From Phoronis australis (Eukaryota > Phoronida > Phoronidae), in the NCBI GenBank assembly GCA_002633005.1, contig NMRA01000100.1, positions 210,469 to 274,468 of the forward strand: DNA of 64,000 bases, in the 5' to 3' direction. The position numbers and the translations under genes are program-made. This document shows, piece by piece, positions 1-12,420 of this stretch. Under the pieces are notes generated by a model, which saw only the letters and a program-made list of their open reading frames with translations, was not told where the DNA came from and ran no database searches. The stretch's first letter is position 1, and every line of letters begins with the position of its first letter.

Positions 1-109
1 ATTAGGTGCATTGAGTTGTGTACCTATACCGAAAACAACGTCCGGGTACAATCGATTTAATGCGCGTACGAAATTGCCCGCATGCCATGAATACGAAAAA
101 TGAATACGT

Positions 110-705
110 ACTTGTATTTTTAAAAAGATCCAAACCCGGATTTGGCCTATTGACAGATACTGAAAACGACTTTCCTGTCCATTTCTCTGAAATAAAATAA
201 TACTCTGTAACCTCGGCAACCCTCTATGATTGCATAAAATTTTGAAAATTCCTTTCAACGTTTGCTAAACGGGCAGGCGTGATCTACGCTTTTAACGAAG
301 TACACGGCAACTGTGTAAAGAGACCGCCCACCAAGGACCATAAGGCTCAAACTGAAACATGGGGTGTATGAATTGTTAATTGATTCCTTCCTTAACCAAG
401 AGGATACAAAACCCTGTTTTGATTAGTTCAACCAAGCCTCGTTCTCTCACCTGGTGATGTATTATTTGCGTGAATCTTGAAAGCTAAAGCAGGAATCAAC
501 TGAGAATTCATACTCACTGACTCACGAATTGGTCATTGTCGTCCTTGGTGGGTGGTCTTTTCCCACAGTTGTCGTGTAACTCGCTAAAAGCTTGCCTCTA
601 TAGCATACTTTGAAAGAAGTTTTCCAATTTTCCTCAAAAGTCGTTTTTAGTATCTGTTAATAGGCCAAAGCCGGGTTTGGTATATTTTTAATTTGGAAGA
701 TTGAC
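110..705. repeat. Imperfect foldback (inverted repeat) element
   Basis: The two halves are reverse complements over much of their length. The sequence at about 118-170 (aaacccggatttggcctat) returns inverted at about 640-690. The stretch at about 300-345 (gaccgcccaccaaggac) returns inverted at about 540-585. An inner pair (gtatgaattgttaattgat) returns near 490-515. The centre is near 430-470. No transposase frame lies inside. This looks like a MITE or foldback element; target-site duplications were not identified. Confidence 0.6.
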
Positions 706-2334
706 GCCAGTGATGCATTGGCAGGTGACAGAACGAGGAAATCGTTAAAACAGAGTTTGTTATACTTTTATAAGAATATGAAGTAGGAATATTGATGAAT
801 TATCAACCACGATAGATTCAACAAATCCATGTCAAGGTCGTATCATTTCACAGCGCGACTGAGCCAGTTTAGGGCCGCTGCGCTTCAACCTGTCGAAATT
901 AAATGTAGCTAGTAGGCTCTCCTGTCCCAGCCATTTTTCACGAAGTCAGAGAGTCTCATTCAATTTAAAACCGCCGTTGGTCGTCGCAGACTGGACTCGT
1001 GTCCTAGATGTTGTACCTATTTGAGGAGTCGTTCGTTAGATCCAAGAATCGCGATTGGCAGCGTTTAGAACTGAGCACATTTGTAAACAATGCAAGCAAT
1101 GTTTTAAAACTATTCAACTATTGCACACCCTTTAAAATACATGGCCACAAATACAATACTTTATTCGAACGTGTCAGTTCCGACTAATCAGCAGACAATC
1201 AGAGTAGTGAACTGTCATAGTTCTGTTTTCGGAATTCAAGTAGTGAACTTTCAAAGGTAATTAACCTTCGCAATCGTGACACTTAACCTTGGAAATCTTT
1301 TCCATCAAATTTGTTGCTCGTATGAAGTTTGCGAGGCTGTGTACCATTGACACTGACAAGAGAATTAATACTTTCTTCATTGACCAAAGTTTTTATTAGA
1401 TGTGACTTACACAAGGCACACACGTGTACACGCAGCATATCAGTCCACCAATCCACAGTCAAAGTGGACACTGGATGAACAACAATCATTTGACGATCAC
1501 CTTCAATTCGAAATTTGAAAACACCTGAACTTTACCACACTATGCTAGCAAGTGTACCAAAATAGCAGATAACAAACCTATTTTCTGCTGTTTTGTTTCT
1601 TGGTCGATTTTAAGGCATTCACACCACACTACTTTTTGGAGCTCTTTCGCTGCTGTATAGCTTAGCACGTTTTGATATTTACTTCGAGACTCCCTTGTAA
1701 CCCTATGATGTAGTAACCACACGCGTTCAATGCGATGAATGACGTAAAGCCTACTGAAATGGTCAGCACGATCCTGTCATCCACGCACATACCACTCGGG
1801 CGATGTTGGCGGGTACAGCCCGATGGTTACGTGAGGCGCTTTGAATCAGAAGCAAATTCAAAAATACTTCTTAGTTAATTATCATTGTACTTAGTAGTAC
1901 CAGTATTAGTTGCTGTTGTTGTCCATCTATATCATGTTTTTATAGGCTGGGGCTAGATCTTTTCCGCGGAGGGTTCGACCTCCCCCCTGGCGACGTGCCT
2001 GCATTACCAGTTAAACCAATGCTATCGCTACGTTAATTCGCCCTCATGCGGTGACGACTGAGTGCATGTGATCCCAAACTGCTTGTCAGCACGTTTAGCG
2101 TGCACGCGCTAGAGCCCACGCAAATTACCTGTATTCAAAATCAGTGAACATTTTAGTCTATGAAAACACTTTTTGTACAGTAGCGTGATGGAGAGAACTG
2201 TGACAACTTGAAGCATGTCTGTATCACCTGATGGTTTACATTTTACTGTTGTTTAAAAACAAATATGACGTCAGAATCCTTTTGACATCAACAGGTTGAA
2301 AAGTTCGGTGACGTGCTGGAGGCACAGTGTACAC
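706..2334. other. Intergenic DNA with a possible tRNA-like fragment
   Basis: No convincing gene was seen. At 1958-2035, on the minus strand, there is an A-box-like TTGGTTTAACTGG and a B-box-like GGTCGAACCCTCC at tRNA spacing. This could be a tRNA-derived SINE fragment or a decayed tRNA. The rest is AT-rich DNA with only short chance reading frames. Confidence 0.35.
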
Positions 2335-2830
2335 TAGCCAGCCACCTAGCTGTATGAAAACTATCGTCAAAATACAGCTAGGTACCACTGTTTGTTAGTT
2401 TCAATAGACCCCGAAATTGCACACAGCCAGGGTAGTTCTGCTATTCACATCGCCGTGAAACTTATATCAAGATGTAGCTCAAGACCGGACGGGGTGCATG
2501 CAAAATCTGTGAGTCAAGTGACACTCAGCTTGCCTGTAACTCACTACTGACGTCATCAAAGGACCCAAATGCCAACCAATAAGCGAATTTAATGCTTTTG
2601 GTAAAAAATTAAAATGGCGGAGTGACAAGCGAAAAGTAAAAAGTCCATTTTTCGAGCGAATAAGTTCTTTGAAGACCTTGATTTCTGTGTAGTTCTATTC
2701 GACGTATTATTTCTACAGATAAATGTGTTCACGCTATCCCAATTTCGACGTGTGCATGGTTGATGTTCAATTCGAGTGTGGTGTTCATGGCACTTGATTC
2801 TACACTTTCACTGTGCGGACGTCCATCCCT
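2335..2830. repeat. L1 upstream block shared with 13740-14610
   Basis: Positions 2340-2560 (including cagctaggtaccactg and cgaaattgcacaca) recur in the same orientation at about 14420-14610. Positions 2600-2830 (including cacttgattctacactt and the gcgaaaagtaaaaagt stretch) recur inverted at about 13740-13990. The second part is the distal 5' flank of lipocalin gene L1. Part of it is also recognisable upstream of L2, at about 16700-16745. Confidence 0.7.
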
Positions 2831-3127
2831 GTTTAAGGGTTGGTTTGCCGACAAAAATATCATAAGCTTACCGAAATTGTTGATTACAGAATTCAAGCAT
2901 TTATGAACATGTTGTGAAGGATTTAAGGTTTTTCACTCCATATATGTCGATTTGGATGCAACTACATTCATTCTTCGCACCGATGATATCGAACTTTCTA
3001 AGGACTGTAGTTGAATACTTGTCATTATGCAAGCATATGCATACATTTCGTAATTCATGGATGAATGTCTGTTTATGCTAATGTAGAGACACGTGTGACT
3101 GTCGAGAAAAAGTTACGCCAGAACAGA

Positions 3128-3188
3128 CCTATAATTTATAAGGTACACACACGTCGCCGGGGTGGTCAGTTCTACACTTACCGTCGTC
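3128..3188 (+). promoter_or_regulatory. Proximal promoter / 5' UTR of lipocalin gene L1
   Basis: A TATA-like ataatttataagg lies at 3131-3143, about 50 bp before the ATG at 3189. It is followed by acacacgtcg, ggtcagttc and ccgtcgtcatg. The same order of blocks precedes the ATG of L3 (minus strand) and L5. This suggests a conserved core promoter and short 5' UTR. No transcription start evidence is available. Confidence 0.5.
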
Positions 3189-6187
3189 ATGTTTCAAGTC
3201 GTCGTTGCCCTGTGTTCACTAGTCGTCGTCAGTGCGCAAGTTCATAGCAAGGGAAGATGTGTTGACATCCCTCCGATGCCTTCATTCAACGTGACCCGGG
3301 TAAATAAATTTGAGGATCACAAATGCGACGTTGAACTCACTTAAAAGTATTTTTGCTCATGAGTTTTTAATTCTAAACTTTCCGCAGAGAAAAGCACGTA
3401 AGCACTGAGACCTTCCTGAAATGTCAATTTGCAGATCCATTTTTGACAGTTATAAACGCCGGGTTTTTCTATATTTTACTTCATTAACAACTCCTCAAGG
3501 AATACAGCAATAAAATGTAGTTCTCATTTCTTCATAACTGAATTTGTAATGAATGATCTTACAGTATCTCAAGGAATACATCAATACAAGGAAATTCTCA
3601 TTTCTTCTCAACTGAATTTGTAATGAATGGTCTTACAGTATCTCAAGGAATACAGCAATACAAGGAAGCTCTCATTTCTTCTTAACTGAATTTGTAATGA
3701 ATGCTCTTACAGTATCTCGGTGACTGGTATGAAATCCAGCATTTCTTTGCCAATTTCGAAGTGGGATTAAAGTGCACCCATGGCAGGTATACTACGGCGC
3801 CAGATGACCATTTTAACGTGCATTTGACAGGAATCGAAATCAGGTAAATAACAGTACAGTTAAGGTTAAAATTTCTTTCCACTTAATTGTTAAATCAAGA
3901 AATACTTAATACGAGCGTCTCTTCGTTATGATACTGGGCGTCTTGGACTTTCCTCGGCCAGCTCGCGCACAAAGTTCTCTCGTCCGAGTTTTCTCTCTAG
4001 CGGACGCAGATTCCCCCTCCCGCACTACATTTTGCTCCTCACGGACATATTTCTTCGCTCGCGCTCATACCAACACTTTCCCCTTGAAAGTTGTTCTACA
4101 CTGAGACGAGCTCTATCTGAATTAGATGTTTCATGGAAATTGAGCAGTTGTCGCTAGCCACACTCACCAAAATCGTGTTACTTATGAATAATTCGACAGC
4201 TATCATCGAGAATGGTAATTTGCGATGTCTAACACCATCACATTCAATAGTACCTTATAGCGAACATACCAACTGAGTACCTGTAAGTGTGCTTGTTGAT
4301 AGCTGAATCAAGTAAAGACGCAATTGCCACTCTGTCGAGGAATCAGTTACCTGAACGCCAGTTAAGATCTTTTCCCGGCCGAGTGTGGGATGTGTTTGGA
4401 TAACTTTATTTATTCCGTGTTTTTGGCAAAAAACAGTCGTCCACATAAGCACACGCTGTCACTGCCCTTTGTAACTGCACTCAGGAGTGTTAAGGATCAA
4501 CCACAATGCATTTTTGAAGTAACCCTTATAAACGGTGTGCGAGCGACTTCTTTCTCTTGGTTGTGTTGAAAGCGGGCAGACCCATGCCACCCAACCCTAA
4601 ATTTGCATTTGACTAGTGATTCAGCCTGTGAATTTCATTCCAGCACTGGCAAAAAATTCCAACTCAATGGCGACGCCTACATACCGGATCCCACGGTGCC
4701 TTCAAAGGTAGCCTTGCGTTGGTCAGGTGAGCCAAAACAGTTTCTTGCTAAACAATTTAAATAACCCGATGTTATGATTAAAGCGGCTATAAACCCTATT
4801 TTAGAGTCAAAAATAACTTTCAGCATATGTACATTTGCACTTGGGCTGTTTAAAAGGAAATTAATTTCAATAAAATGCCTGGATATCCCCCTACTGCCAC
4901 ACTGCCTCGGTACTTAAAATTAACCTTCTGTCACAAACTAACAACAAACTGTCAGATCTTTTTCAAGTTCAGGAATCTTTTCAAGTCTGAGCAAGGAACG
5001 ATTTTATGAGCATAATTTAGAGGTCAAATACGCAATAAGTATTTTGTTTGACCGACAGAGGGCGCAAGTTCGTTGGACAATTTAACTAAATAGTTACTTA
5101 AAACTGCGTTTCTTCAGTATTTAGCTTTCAAAACAGGAAAACGAATTTGAATTTAGCCTCTAATTCTCATGAAATAGGTCTCCGGCAACAAGTCAGGATC
5201 GGATAAGAGTCATGTTAACACCCCAAAACGCTTCTAGATGGTTTGTTCTCAAATGGGACGTAAGCCAAAACAACTTGTAATAGAAGCAAATTACGCACCA
5301 AATGAAATCTCTTGAGTTGCCCTATGACATATCATAAGCCTTGTTTTGGTGTTTCCTTATTATTAATGAGGAGGAGGCAGTGTGGTCTAGTGGGATAAGT
5401 GTCGGTTCCTTTACTCAAGGTCGTGGGTTCGAGTCCCAGTGGGGTAGACCCTTCAGTCGGGTCTCCGGCTCCTCAGCTCTGTTTTATCTACATATTGATT
5501 TTGCATAAAAATGGTTGAATGTGATCGGTGCTTCCTGCGCACGTCTAATACAAGGTGTGTCAGACCGCCTGTAGTTATTTTTGTAGATTACAAAGGGACA
5601 TTACCGGCAAGAAAAGTAATTTGCAGACATGAGCTGTACCCTACCAGGACTCTAGTCGAACCCACTCACTCTGTACTGAGTTAATCCATCGCGTTAATTA
5701 GCTTGCAATGGCAAAGACACCGAGCTTGACTTGAGCCAATGTCAGATAAATGCAACGGCGAGGATTTGCGATTAGTAATAAGATTACGTTGTGTTTTTGT
5801 TGTTTTGTGTCTCTCATGAAGCCCAATAACTTCAAGAAATCTATCCCATTCCACAAGAATCCCGGTAGCAAAACGACAATGTCTCTTTAACAAATCAACA
5901 TAGACAGCTATGCAACGGCGAAATCCTCTCTAAGTCTGTGCAAACCCTGTATTCCAGAGTCACAACCGTACACCAACTACTGGTCGGTGGATACCGATTA
6001 CGACACATATTCAGTCGTTTACTCTTGTTCAAACCTCCCAAATGAACCCTTTAAAATGGAGATTGCTTGGATCTCGTCTCGCACCCCTACGCTGGACGAG
6101 TCTATTGTGAACAGGTTGAGACAAAATCTGGAACACATGGGAGTGAAGACTAGCAACTTTGTAATAACTGACCAGAGCGATTGTTGA
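3189..6187 (+). CDS. Apolipoprotein D-like lipocalin (L1), four exons
   Basis: Exons are 3189-3299, 3713-3843, 4644-4726 and 5958-6187. All introns are GT..AG with phases 0, 2 and 1. The total is 555 nt, or 184 residues, a normal ApoD-like length. Residues 1-16 form a signal peptide (hydrophobic core VVVALCSLVVVSA). C24 lies in GRCVDI, and N34-V-T is a glycosylation sequon. Exon 2 begins YLGDWYEIQHFFA, the lipocalin GxW motif (G40, W42). Exon 4 carries YWSVDTDYDTY (T121-D-Y), then the S-R-T-P-T-L motif, and ends on Cys184. The family binds small hydrophobic ligands in a secreted beta-barrel; the ligand here is unknown. The start was chosen because it opens the signal peptide and matches L3 and L5. 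The last part of intron 1, including the acceptor, is triplicated. A SINE sits in intron 3. Confidence 0.9.
3491..3712 (+). repeat. Three 74-bp copies of the intron 1 acceptor region
   Basis: Units are 3491-3564, 3565-3638 and 3639-3712. Each ends in cttacag and is followed by TATCTC, the first bases of exon 2. Only the third acceptor leads into the lipocalin frame (TATCTCGGTGAC). The earlier two lead into ctcaaggaatac, that is, back into the repeat. L2 and L3 have a single copy at the same place, so the expansion is specific to L1. Confidence 0.85.
5373..5450 (+). mobile_element. tRNA-derived SINE head in L1 intron 3
   Basis: There is an A-box TGGTCTAGTGG and a perfect B-box GGTTCGAGTCC, spaced as in a tRNA gene, then a non-tRNA body running to about 5690 with no tRNA-like end. 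Copies sit at the same intron position in L2 and L3. Hence it inserted before those genes duplicated. A body fragment without the head occurs at about 57430-57500. Confidence 0.75.
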
Positions 6188-6251
6188 GCTCCAGTTTCGA
6201 TAAGCTCATGAATTAATGTCGTGGAACATCTTTAGATTGCAGTTATTATGA

Positions 6252-6257
6252 AATAAA
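6252..6257 (+). other. Polyadenylation signal of L1
   Basis: AATAAA lies 65 bp after the L1 stop codon. The matching position after L2 also carries AATAAA. Confidence 0.7.
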
Positions 6258-9200
6258 CTGATTAGAAGGACAAGTGTTTTATACATTGACACGTTTTCCC
6301 ACAAAAAACAGCCGTCACAGCAGCTCTCATGATTTCAAGTCATAAATTAACTCTTCACTGTTTTAACCTGCTGGTTTGAAAATAACAGACAGAAAATTAT
6401 TCAGAATTTAATAACATTTTACTTAAAGGTATCGGCCCAGGATATAATCTCCAAATTCAGACACGATTGAAAACTTAACCAATCACGGCGATACGCTAAG
6501 TGAGCCACTGGTCAATTTTTGAGTCCGAAGTTTGAGTACAGAGATTAGGCCTCGGGCCCATGATCACATCATATTTTGCAATATTATTGTAAAAACTCGA
6601 CGATGTCAGCAAGCCGTTCTGTAGCTGAGTACACAGTGATTGTGTTAAGGAGGCCTGGAACGTGAAAAACAGACTAAATTGCATTATTCAAAGTAGTTCT
6701 CTGCCACTGAAACAGAATTCAGTCTGTTCACCAGGTACATTTTTATTGTTCGTTCGTAAAGATTATATTTTTATGAATAATACTTTTATTAACCCGTAAA
6801 GCATCTCATTACTAAATACGGATGGGGTTGTGTGGCCCCAGCTACATATCTACAACTTACTAAAGAACAATAAGATAAACATATAGAACAAATAAGTATC
6901 TAGAAAACAACTAATAAAATAATGATTGGGTGGATAATTAGTAGAGATTATTACAAAAATGGAGGGAAAGGGGGAGGGGAGGACTTTCATACACTCCTTC
7001 ACAATCACATTTACTCGGTTTAATTAATTTAATATATGTTTACATTTGCATTGGTGTATGTTATGAAAAAGTCAGTTTTCTTATAATACAACATAGGAGT
7101 GGTAATAAAAGTAACACCGTATAGTGTTTGAATCATTTCAAAGAGATGTCTGCAAAACCCTCCACTGTTCTGAAGTTTTATCCGAGGCGTTCAACACAAT
7201 AAGATTCACTGCGACAAAAAGTATACATTTGAACTTATTAAGTCATGGTTGAGACCATAAACCCTCATTTGACAATGTTTAAATACTTTTTCATCCACAT
7301 TATCAAGCCTGCTACCACTAGTACTAGGTCCCAATTAATTATAGGAAGGGACATTCAAATAAGATAATACTGATATGAACCACAAACAAGAACGTTAAAC
7401 CTGATATAGACAACAACAACACAGTAACGGCAATTCTGAATTAAAGCGCAACAATTAAATTGCAGTTCTCACCATCGACAGTGTTGTCATGGACTATGAT
7501 GACGTTTCAGTTGTAAACCAACCTAGTCAAGTTCTCAGTTTTAAAACCGGACTCGTGAGGGTACCCTAGCCTTGGTACAAAGCTGTATACTAAATATACA
7601 GCGTTGCACCGATGTGGGTAAAAAAGTGGTAAGATAAAATCTGACACAAAATCAATGTCATGTTGGCGTTTATTACTGAGCATTCTGTTTCAAAATGAAT
7701 TATTCTCACCTAACCAATACTTATATAAAACTGAAACAAAGTCTGTCTCATTAGATGCAATTTGTAATGCCTTTCTGGAGTGTTCGTGAGTGCAAATGAT
7801 TTGAGAAGCCGGCAGAAACTGTTGTGAAACAACTCGATTTCCATCCCACGGCCAGGTGCTAGGGGACTCTTTATTTACATTTACATTACTCAAATAATGA
7901 TTGTCAACGTACAACTTCTGCCCTGACGGTGCTGTGGCCAAAGCGGAACCTGAATTCGCGGCCCCCGTAGAGTAAGAGTAGATTTGCAGTTTCGTGGTAA
8001 TTCACCAACATAATCACATGCACATTACTTTGGCTCACTAGTAGAGTATTTTCTTGACTGGAAGTTTAGTTTCCACTGAACCGTGGCTGGTTTATGTTCG
8101 TGATGTCTGATCAGCCTTTCCGAGCCACTAGCCCGCTCGGGCTAACGAGTCAATCCGGCCGGCCGCGACGGGCCTATCGGGCTCCAAGTCACTGGCCAGG
8201 ATAACAAGCGTTTTGTGTTTAGAACTCAAAAAATCACAAGACTAAACAACACAGATCTAGGTTCTCATGTCTGTATCTCACGAAAAATAATTCGAAATTA
8301 TCTCCGAACAGACACCAAACTCCTGCTACGGACGTGTTGGCCTGCCGAACTTTGTAGGCTACGGTGTGTCCAAATACCAATAAATCCGTAAGAGCAAAAT
8401 AAAACAACACGTTTTTATAAGAACTCGGTGTATTTTTAAGGGTTTTACATAGAATTTTGATGATGTATTGGTGTTAAACAATGTCTTCAAGCGATAAGCT
8501 GACACCAGTAACCCGTGTTGTGAACTGCTGAACAGACTGCGTGTGAAACCGATGACGTCACTGGATAATTTCACTACCTCCGTCTGCCGTCAGGTGTCAG
8601 GTAACGCAACCGTACGTGTCGTTATGGAGTAGAACTACTCGATCTAAATTGATTCAAATTAGGTTGTTTTTTGGGTGGCATGCTCCTTTAAAGGGTGGCG
8701 CTTCCTCTAGAACATAACGCAAGAAATTGTTGGCGTTTCGAACCTGTTGTCTACAATGTGTGGTAGAATAAGCAAGCCAAGTTTTGCTTTGCGACATCAA
8801 TGGTATCAAAGCATCAACTGCGACAGTTTAATGTATTATCTTTGTATGGGAGGCTAACTTACAGTATTAATATTGATCCTGGCTGGAGTGAGGCAGGCCT
8901 TGTAAAGTACAAGATTGTAACCGACAACATAGGCTAATTATGGATACCGAAATTTAGCATAGGTGGTTCTGAAGAAGAAAAAGGACTTAGTGACAATTTT
9001 TGAAAATGTTGGAAATTCCATAATTGCAACCTTTTGACAAATCAGTCATATGTTTGAAAAGATACTTGTGAGAGGAGAGAGAGGGAGGGTTAGGCCAATA
9101 AGCCGGAGATCCTTATACTTAAAAGCCACTTTTGGCCAAATTTCCCTATTTAAGTCTTAAGTCACTTTCATGAGGCAGATCCTAGCATTGCCTGTGACTT

Positions 9201-9584
9201 GAGTTGGTGAGAAAAATGGAATTTTATCACCGTACGGAATATCTTGAGACCGATGTTATTAAGGCCTATAATGTTTTTCATTTTTAGCCAGCTCAACAGA
9301 GCAAAATGCAAGCTTTTAAATCAGGAAAAGTCGAAATCTCAAGACGCTGTAATTTTGCTTAAGCTGAGAAATGTTTAATTCTGAGTTATCAATGCTTCAA
9401 TGAACGATGCCTATTTCAAAATGTGATGAACGTGAAAAGCGATGACTATTCTCCTGTGGATTTTTAAGTCACAGGAATTTGTATTTTGTGGAATGCATTT
9501 CAAAGTAAACGTACATGTGTCTGCGCTGAAGACATTCTCTTGGAACTCGATCTTTTTGTAAGGTTTGCTGGCAACACACCAAGA
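6258..9584. other. Intergenic region downstream of L1
   Basis: The 3' flank at 6420-6745 resembles the flank downstream of L2 (19700-19990): shared gaggcctggaac and gcattattcaaagta. From about 6745 that similarity ends. A GC-rich patch lies at about 8110-8190. At about 9190-9400 there is a dispersed repeat (gagaccgatgttattaaggc, cagagcaaaatgcaagc) that recurs at about 28570-28720 and 46400-46500. No gene was recognised. Confidence 0.5.
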
Positions 9585-9599
9585 ACAGGTCACTTTATA

Positions 9600-9895
9600 G
9601 CGGGGAGGGAATGTGTGCAGATTTGCAAAACATTGTGACAAGTTTTTGCAATTTGGTACGCTGTTAGGTCTAAGCAAAGGAAATTCAAAAAACACCGCAA
9701 ACAAAGTGTGCTGACCCCCTGGTGATCGTTACTCGCAAAATCCAATATGGCCGTCGCCGAAAATGGAAATTGGCATATGTCGGCTATTATTATCACTAAA
9801 ACAAAATCTAATATCATCTTTTCAATATTTTGGGTGGTGAGAAGTTCATTTCTGGTGTTAGTTTTATGTTTTGAGGTCAATTTCAATGCAAAATT
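9600..9895 (+). repeat. Left inverted terminal repeat
   Basis: This is the left arm of the transposon. It matches the reverse complement of 12915-13195 with many substitutions. The strongest block is ccgaaaatggaaattggcat at about 9758-9778, against its inverse at about 13018-13038. Confidence 0.65.
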
Positions 9896-10204
9896 CAAAA
9901 CAAATAACGCAAATTTATGCTTGTCCTCGTAGAAGTTACTTTGTTTAATTAATGGTAATATCGATGTGATTCACCGCACAGAATTCTAAAATTACCATTT
10001 TCCAAAACCAGATTTGCACAAAATAGGACTTGTCTAGCTGACTGTGACAGTACTTCTAGACTGAGACTATAGAAACATAGCTACTTTATTAGCAACTGAA
10101 TGAGCAGAATTGTCTACCAAATACTACTGGCTGCTAGTTTGAATCACGTATGAATACTTACAACGTAATTCGATATTGAGAGAGATGAAATGTCAGGTTT
10201 AAGA

Positions 10205-12420
10205 GTCGTTGCTGGTGCAGGCACCTTCACATTTGCACACTGTGGAACACCGGCCGAGTCCAGCTCGATGGCACTTAAAATTACCTTTGCAGGCAACAAC
10301 ACAGCTACAATGGAGAAGTAGGCTACACTCCTGTCTTACATCTTCCAGATCTATCCAATATGGCACCCATTTTGTAGCTCTAGCATTTCATTCCCAACCT
10401 CATAGACATGGGTTTGTATCTGGGTTTTTTGGCAAGAGACTGTTTCCAAACAAAAGCTGCTCAGTGAGCAGGGAACGCTTAGCATGTTGAAATAAAACAT
10501 GCTGTGTTGATGACAGTGATTCCTGAGTCTTGAGGCCACGGGTGAACAGAAGCTTTCCTGCTTCATTCACAGAGTGCGTCTCACAGTTTTTAATGTATTT
10601 TAGTACTGTCCAGTGTTCAAAGTGTCGTAAAAGAAGCGAGTCAAGCGTGAAGGTAGTTGGGTCATAAGTGATGACAATAAAAGTATTTGTGACCTCGGGG
10701 AAAGCAGCTCAAGCATTCCATGGACTTCGTTTTTTAATCACGAAAGTTGCTGAGACGACATCACAACCTGTCAGTACATGGGAGAATGGAAGGGCTTCAC
10801 ATTTCTGTGGCCCAAGGTTTTGAGAAATTTTGTAGATAGGAATATCCTTATAGTTTTCCAGATGCAAATCCAAACCACAACTCTGAGAGGCCTTGATTGT
10901 GAAAAACGCTGACTGCTATAACCACCACAACACTGACAACTGTCTTAAGGTAAGCCTTGGTGTCATCCTGAACAGCTGCATGTTGCAAATGCATCATCAT
11001 CCTCGTGTCAGCTTCTGTCTGTAGGCATGGAGACAATACTGAAACGTCTGTTGATTTGTTGCTGAGTACTAGGTTGGCATTTGTTGTAAAAAGTTGGTAC
11101 TGTGAATCAGATATGCTGCTCAGAAGGTCCTGGATGTCGAACTGGAAGAGCTCGTCGTTGTTTGAACAAGTTTTGAGGAACGTCTGCCACTGAGTTACCC
11201 TGGGCATTGCTGTCTTAAGCAAAACACGTGTTTGTCACATTTCAGTCTCACCACGCTTCACACGAGTCTATGACTTCAGACTATCCTCTCTTAATGTGTC
11301 CCAGACTGCGTTCACTCTTGTTGTGCTCTCTGTCATCTGGCTTTGCACTTATGGCAGCAGTTGCATCTGTGTTTACTCCCCAAACACTTTTGCACGCTGG
11401 GGTTTTATAATATGTATTTTGGCGGCCACATCGAGAACCACAGAAGCTTCCTTGACTGCTAGAGATCGGCCAGGAACGGGCATACCAGGCAGACATGAAA
11501 GTATATCACATATGATTTCTAACCGACGCTTACCTATACCGAATAATGATGGGGGTTCACGCTGATTTTCAGCTTGAAAAATCTACGATATCTATTCCAG
11601 GACGTGCTTGGAGTGACATAAAGTTCTTGGTGATGAGAGCCGTATTCGCTTTGACAGATCCCAGCTTGTCATTATCCTTCCTCAAATCAGTGGGTGGTCT
11701 GTTGGCGAAAGTAAACAAATTGGTCCTTGGGATGATGTCAGACAACGGGTTGCTAACAGTTTTCTGTGAATTTGGTTTGACCAATGTTCGGAGCTTCCCT
11801 AAGCCAGTTGATGACCTCAGGATCCATGATCTCACCAGTGTCCAAAATAATGAGATCTGAGCAAGTCTCCTTGAATGGACTGACAACTCGACCCTCCTTC
11901 ACAAGGTCCCATAGAGCTTTGACGTCCTTCAGAAACTTTGTTTGTTCAGCAATAGAAGACTCAGGATGCTCCAGATTGTCATTGCTTCTTGACGTAAAGA
12001 AGCATGCATCCTCAAACTCATCAATTAACCTCAACACTTCTGACTTTGAGAGCTCAGTCTTTCCTTGTCTTCGTGCAGAGTACCTTTGCACCACTGTCCT
12101 TCTTCAAGAACTTGATACTGTGCTCTTGGCTCTGGTCAAAGAAAACTTCCTGTCACTACGTTGAATAACAAATTTCCCTTCCATGAAAGCTTCTTGCACC
12201 GACGGGTGGGTGTGTAGAAGTTGTGCCATGGCTCTTAACAAAAAAGGCATCCAGCGTGCGTAATTCGTATGTCCAAATGCAAAAAAACATGGACACAATT
12301 CTTCACATGCTTTCAAAGTCAATGGCCAATTGCCCAGTCTCTGACCTCGAATGGAGCGACAGTTAATTAGCAGGTAGTCTCTTACAATTTTCCAGTAACA
12401 AACTGTTGGAGCATTGCTGA
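10205..12420 (-). pseudogene. Broken transposon protein (NYARW / EADTR / TGCD family)
   Basis: Read on the minus strand from 12420 down, the segments follow the order of a large uncharacterised protein family that is multicopy in cnidarians and invertebrate deuterostomes. Landmarks are FGHTNYARWMPFLL and KFVIQRSDRKFSL (12104-12322), DQSQEHSIKFLKKDSG (about 12080-12140, another frame), LIILDTGEIMDPEVI (11753-12094) and LFTFANRPPTDLRKD (11569-11886). Then come VWDTLREDSLKS followed by a stop (about 11245-11310), LQTEADTRMMMHLQHAA (10848-11222), LPFSHVLTGCDVVSATF (about 10740-10800) and a Cys-rich tail (about 10205-10330). Frames shift several times and stops interrupt, so the copy is dead. The family is recalled from memory; function and superfamily are not established. 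Confidence 0.75.

Noticed and set aside
5373-5450. A functional tRNA gene in L1 intron 3
   Set aside because: The A and B boxes are good, but there is no clean acceptor stem, the sequence runs on into a shared body, and copies sit at the same intron site in L2 and L3. A SINE fits better.
11546-12164. Plus-strand frames of 104 and 126 codons
   Set aside because: They are antisense shadows of the broken transposon protein, whose family landmarks are all on the minus strand.
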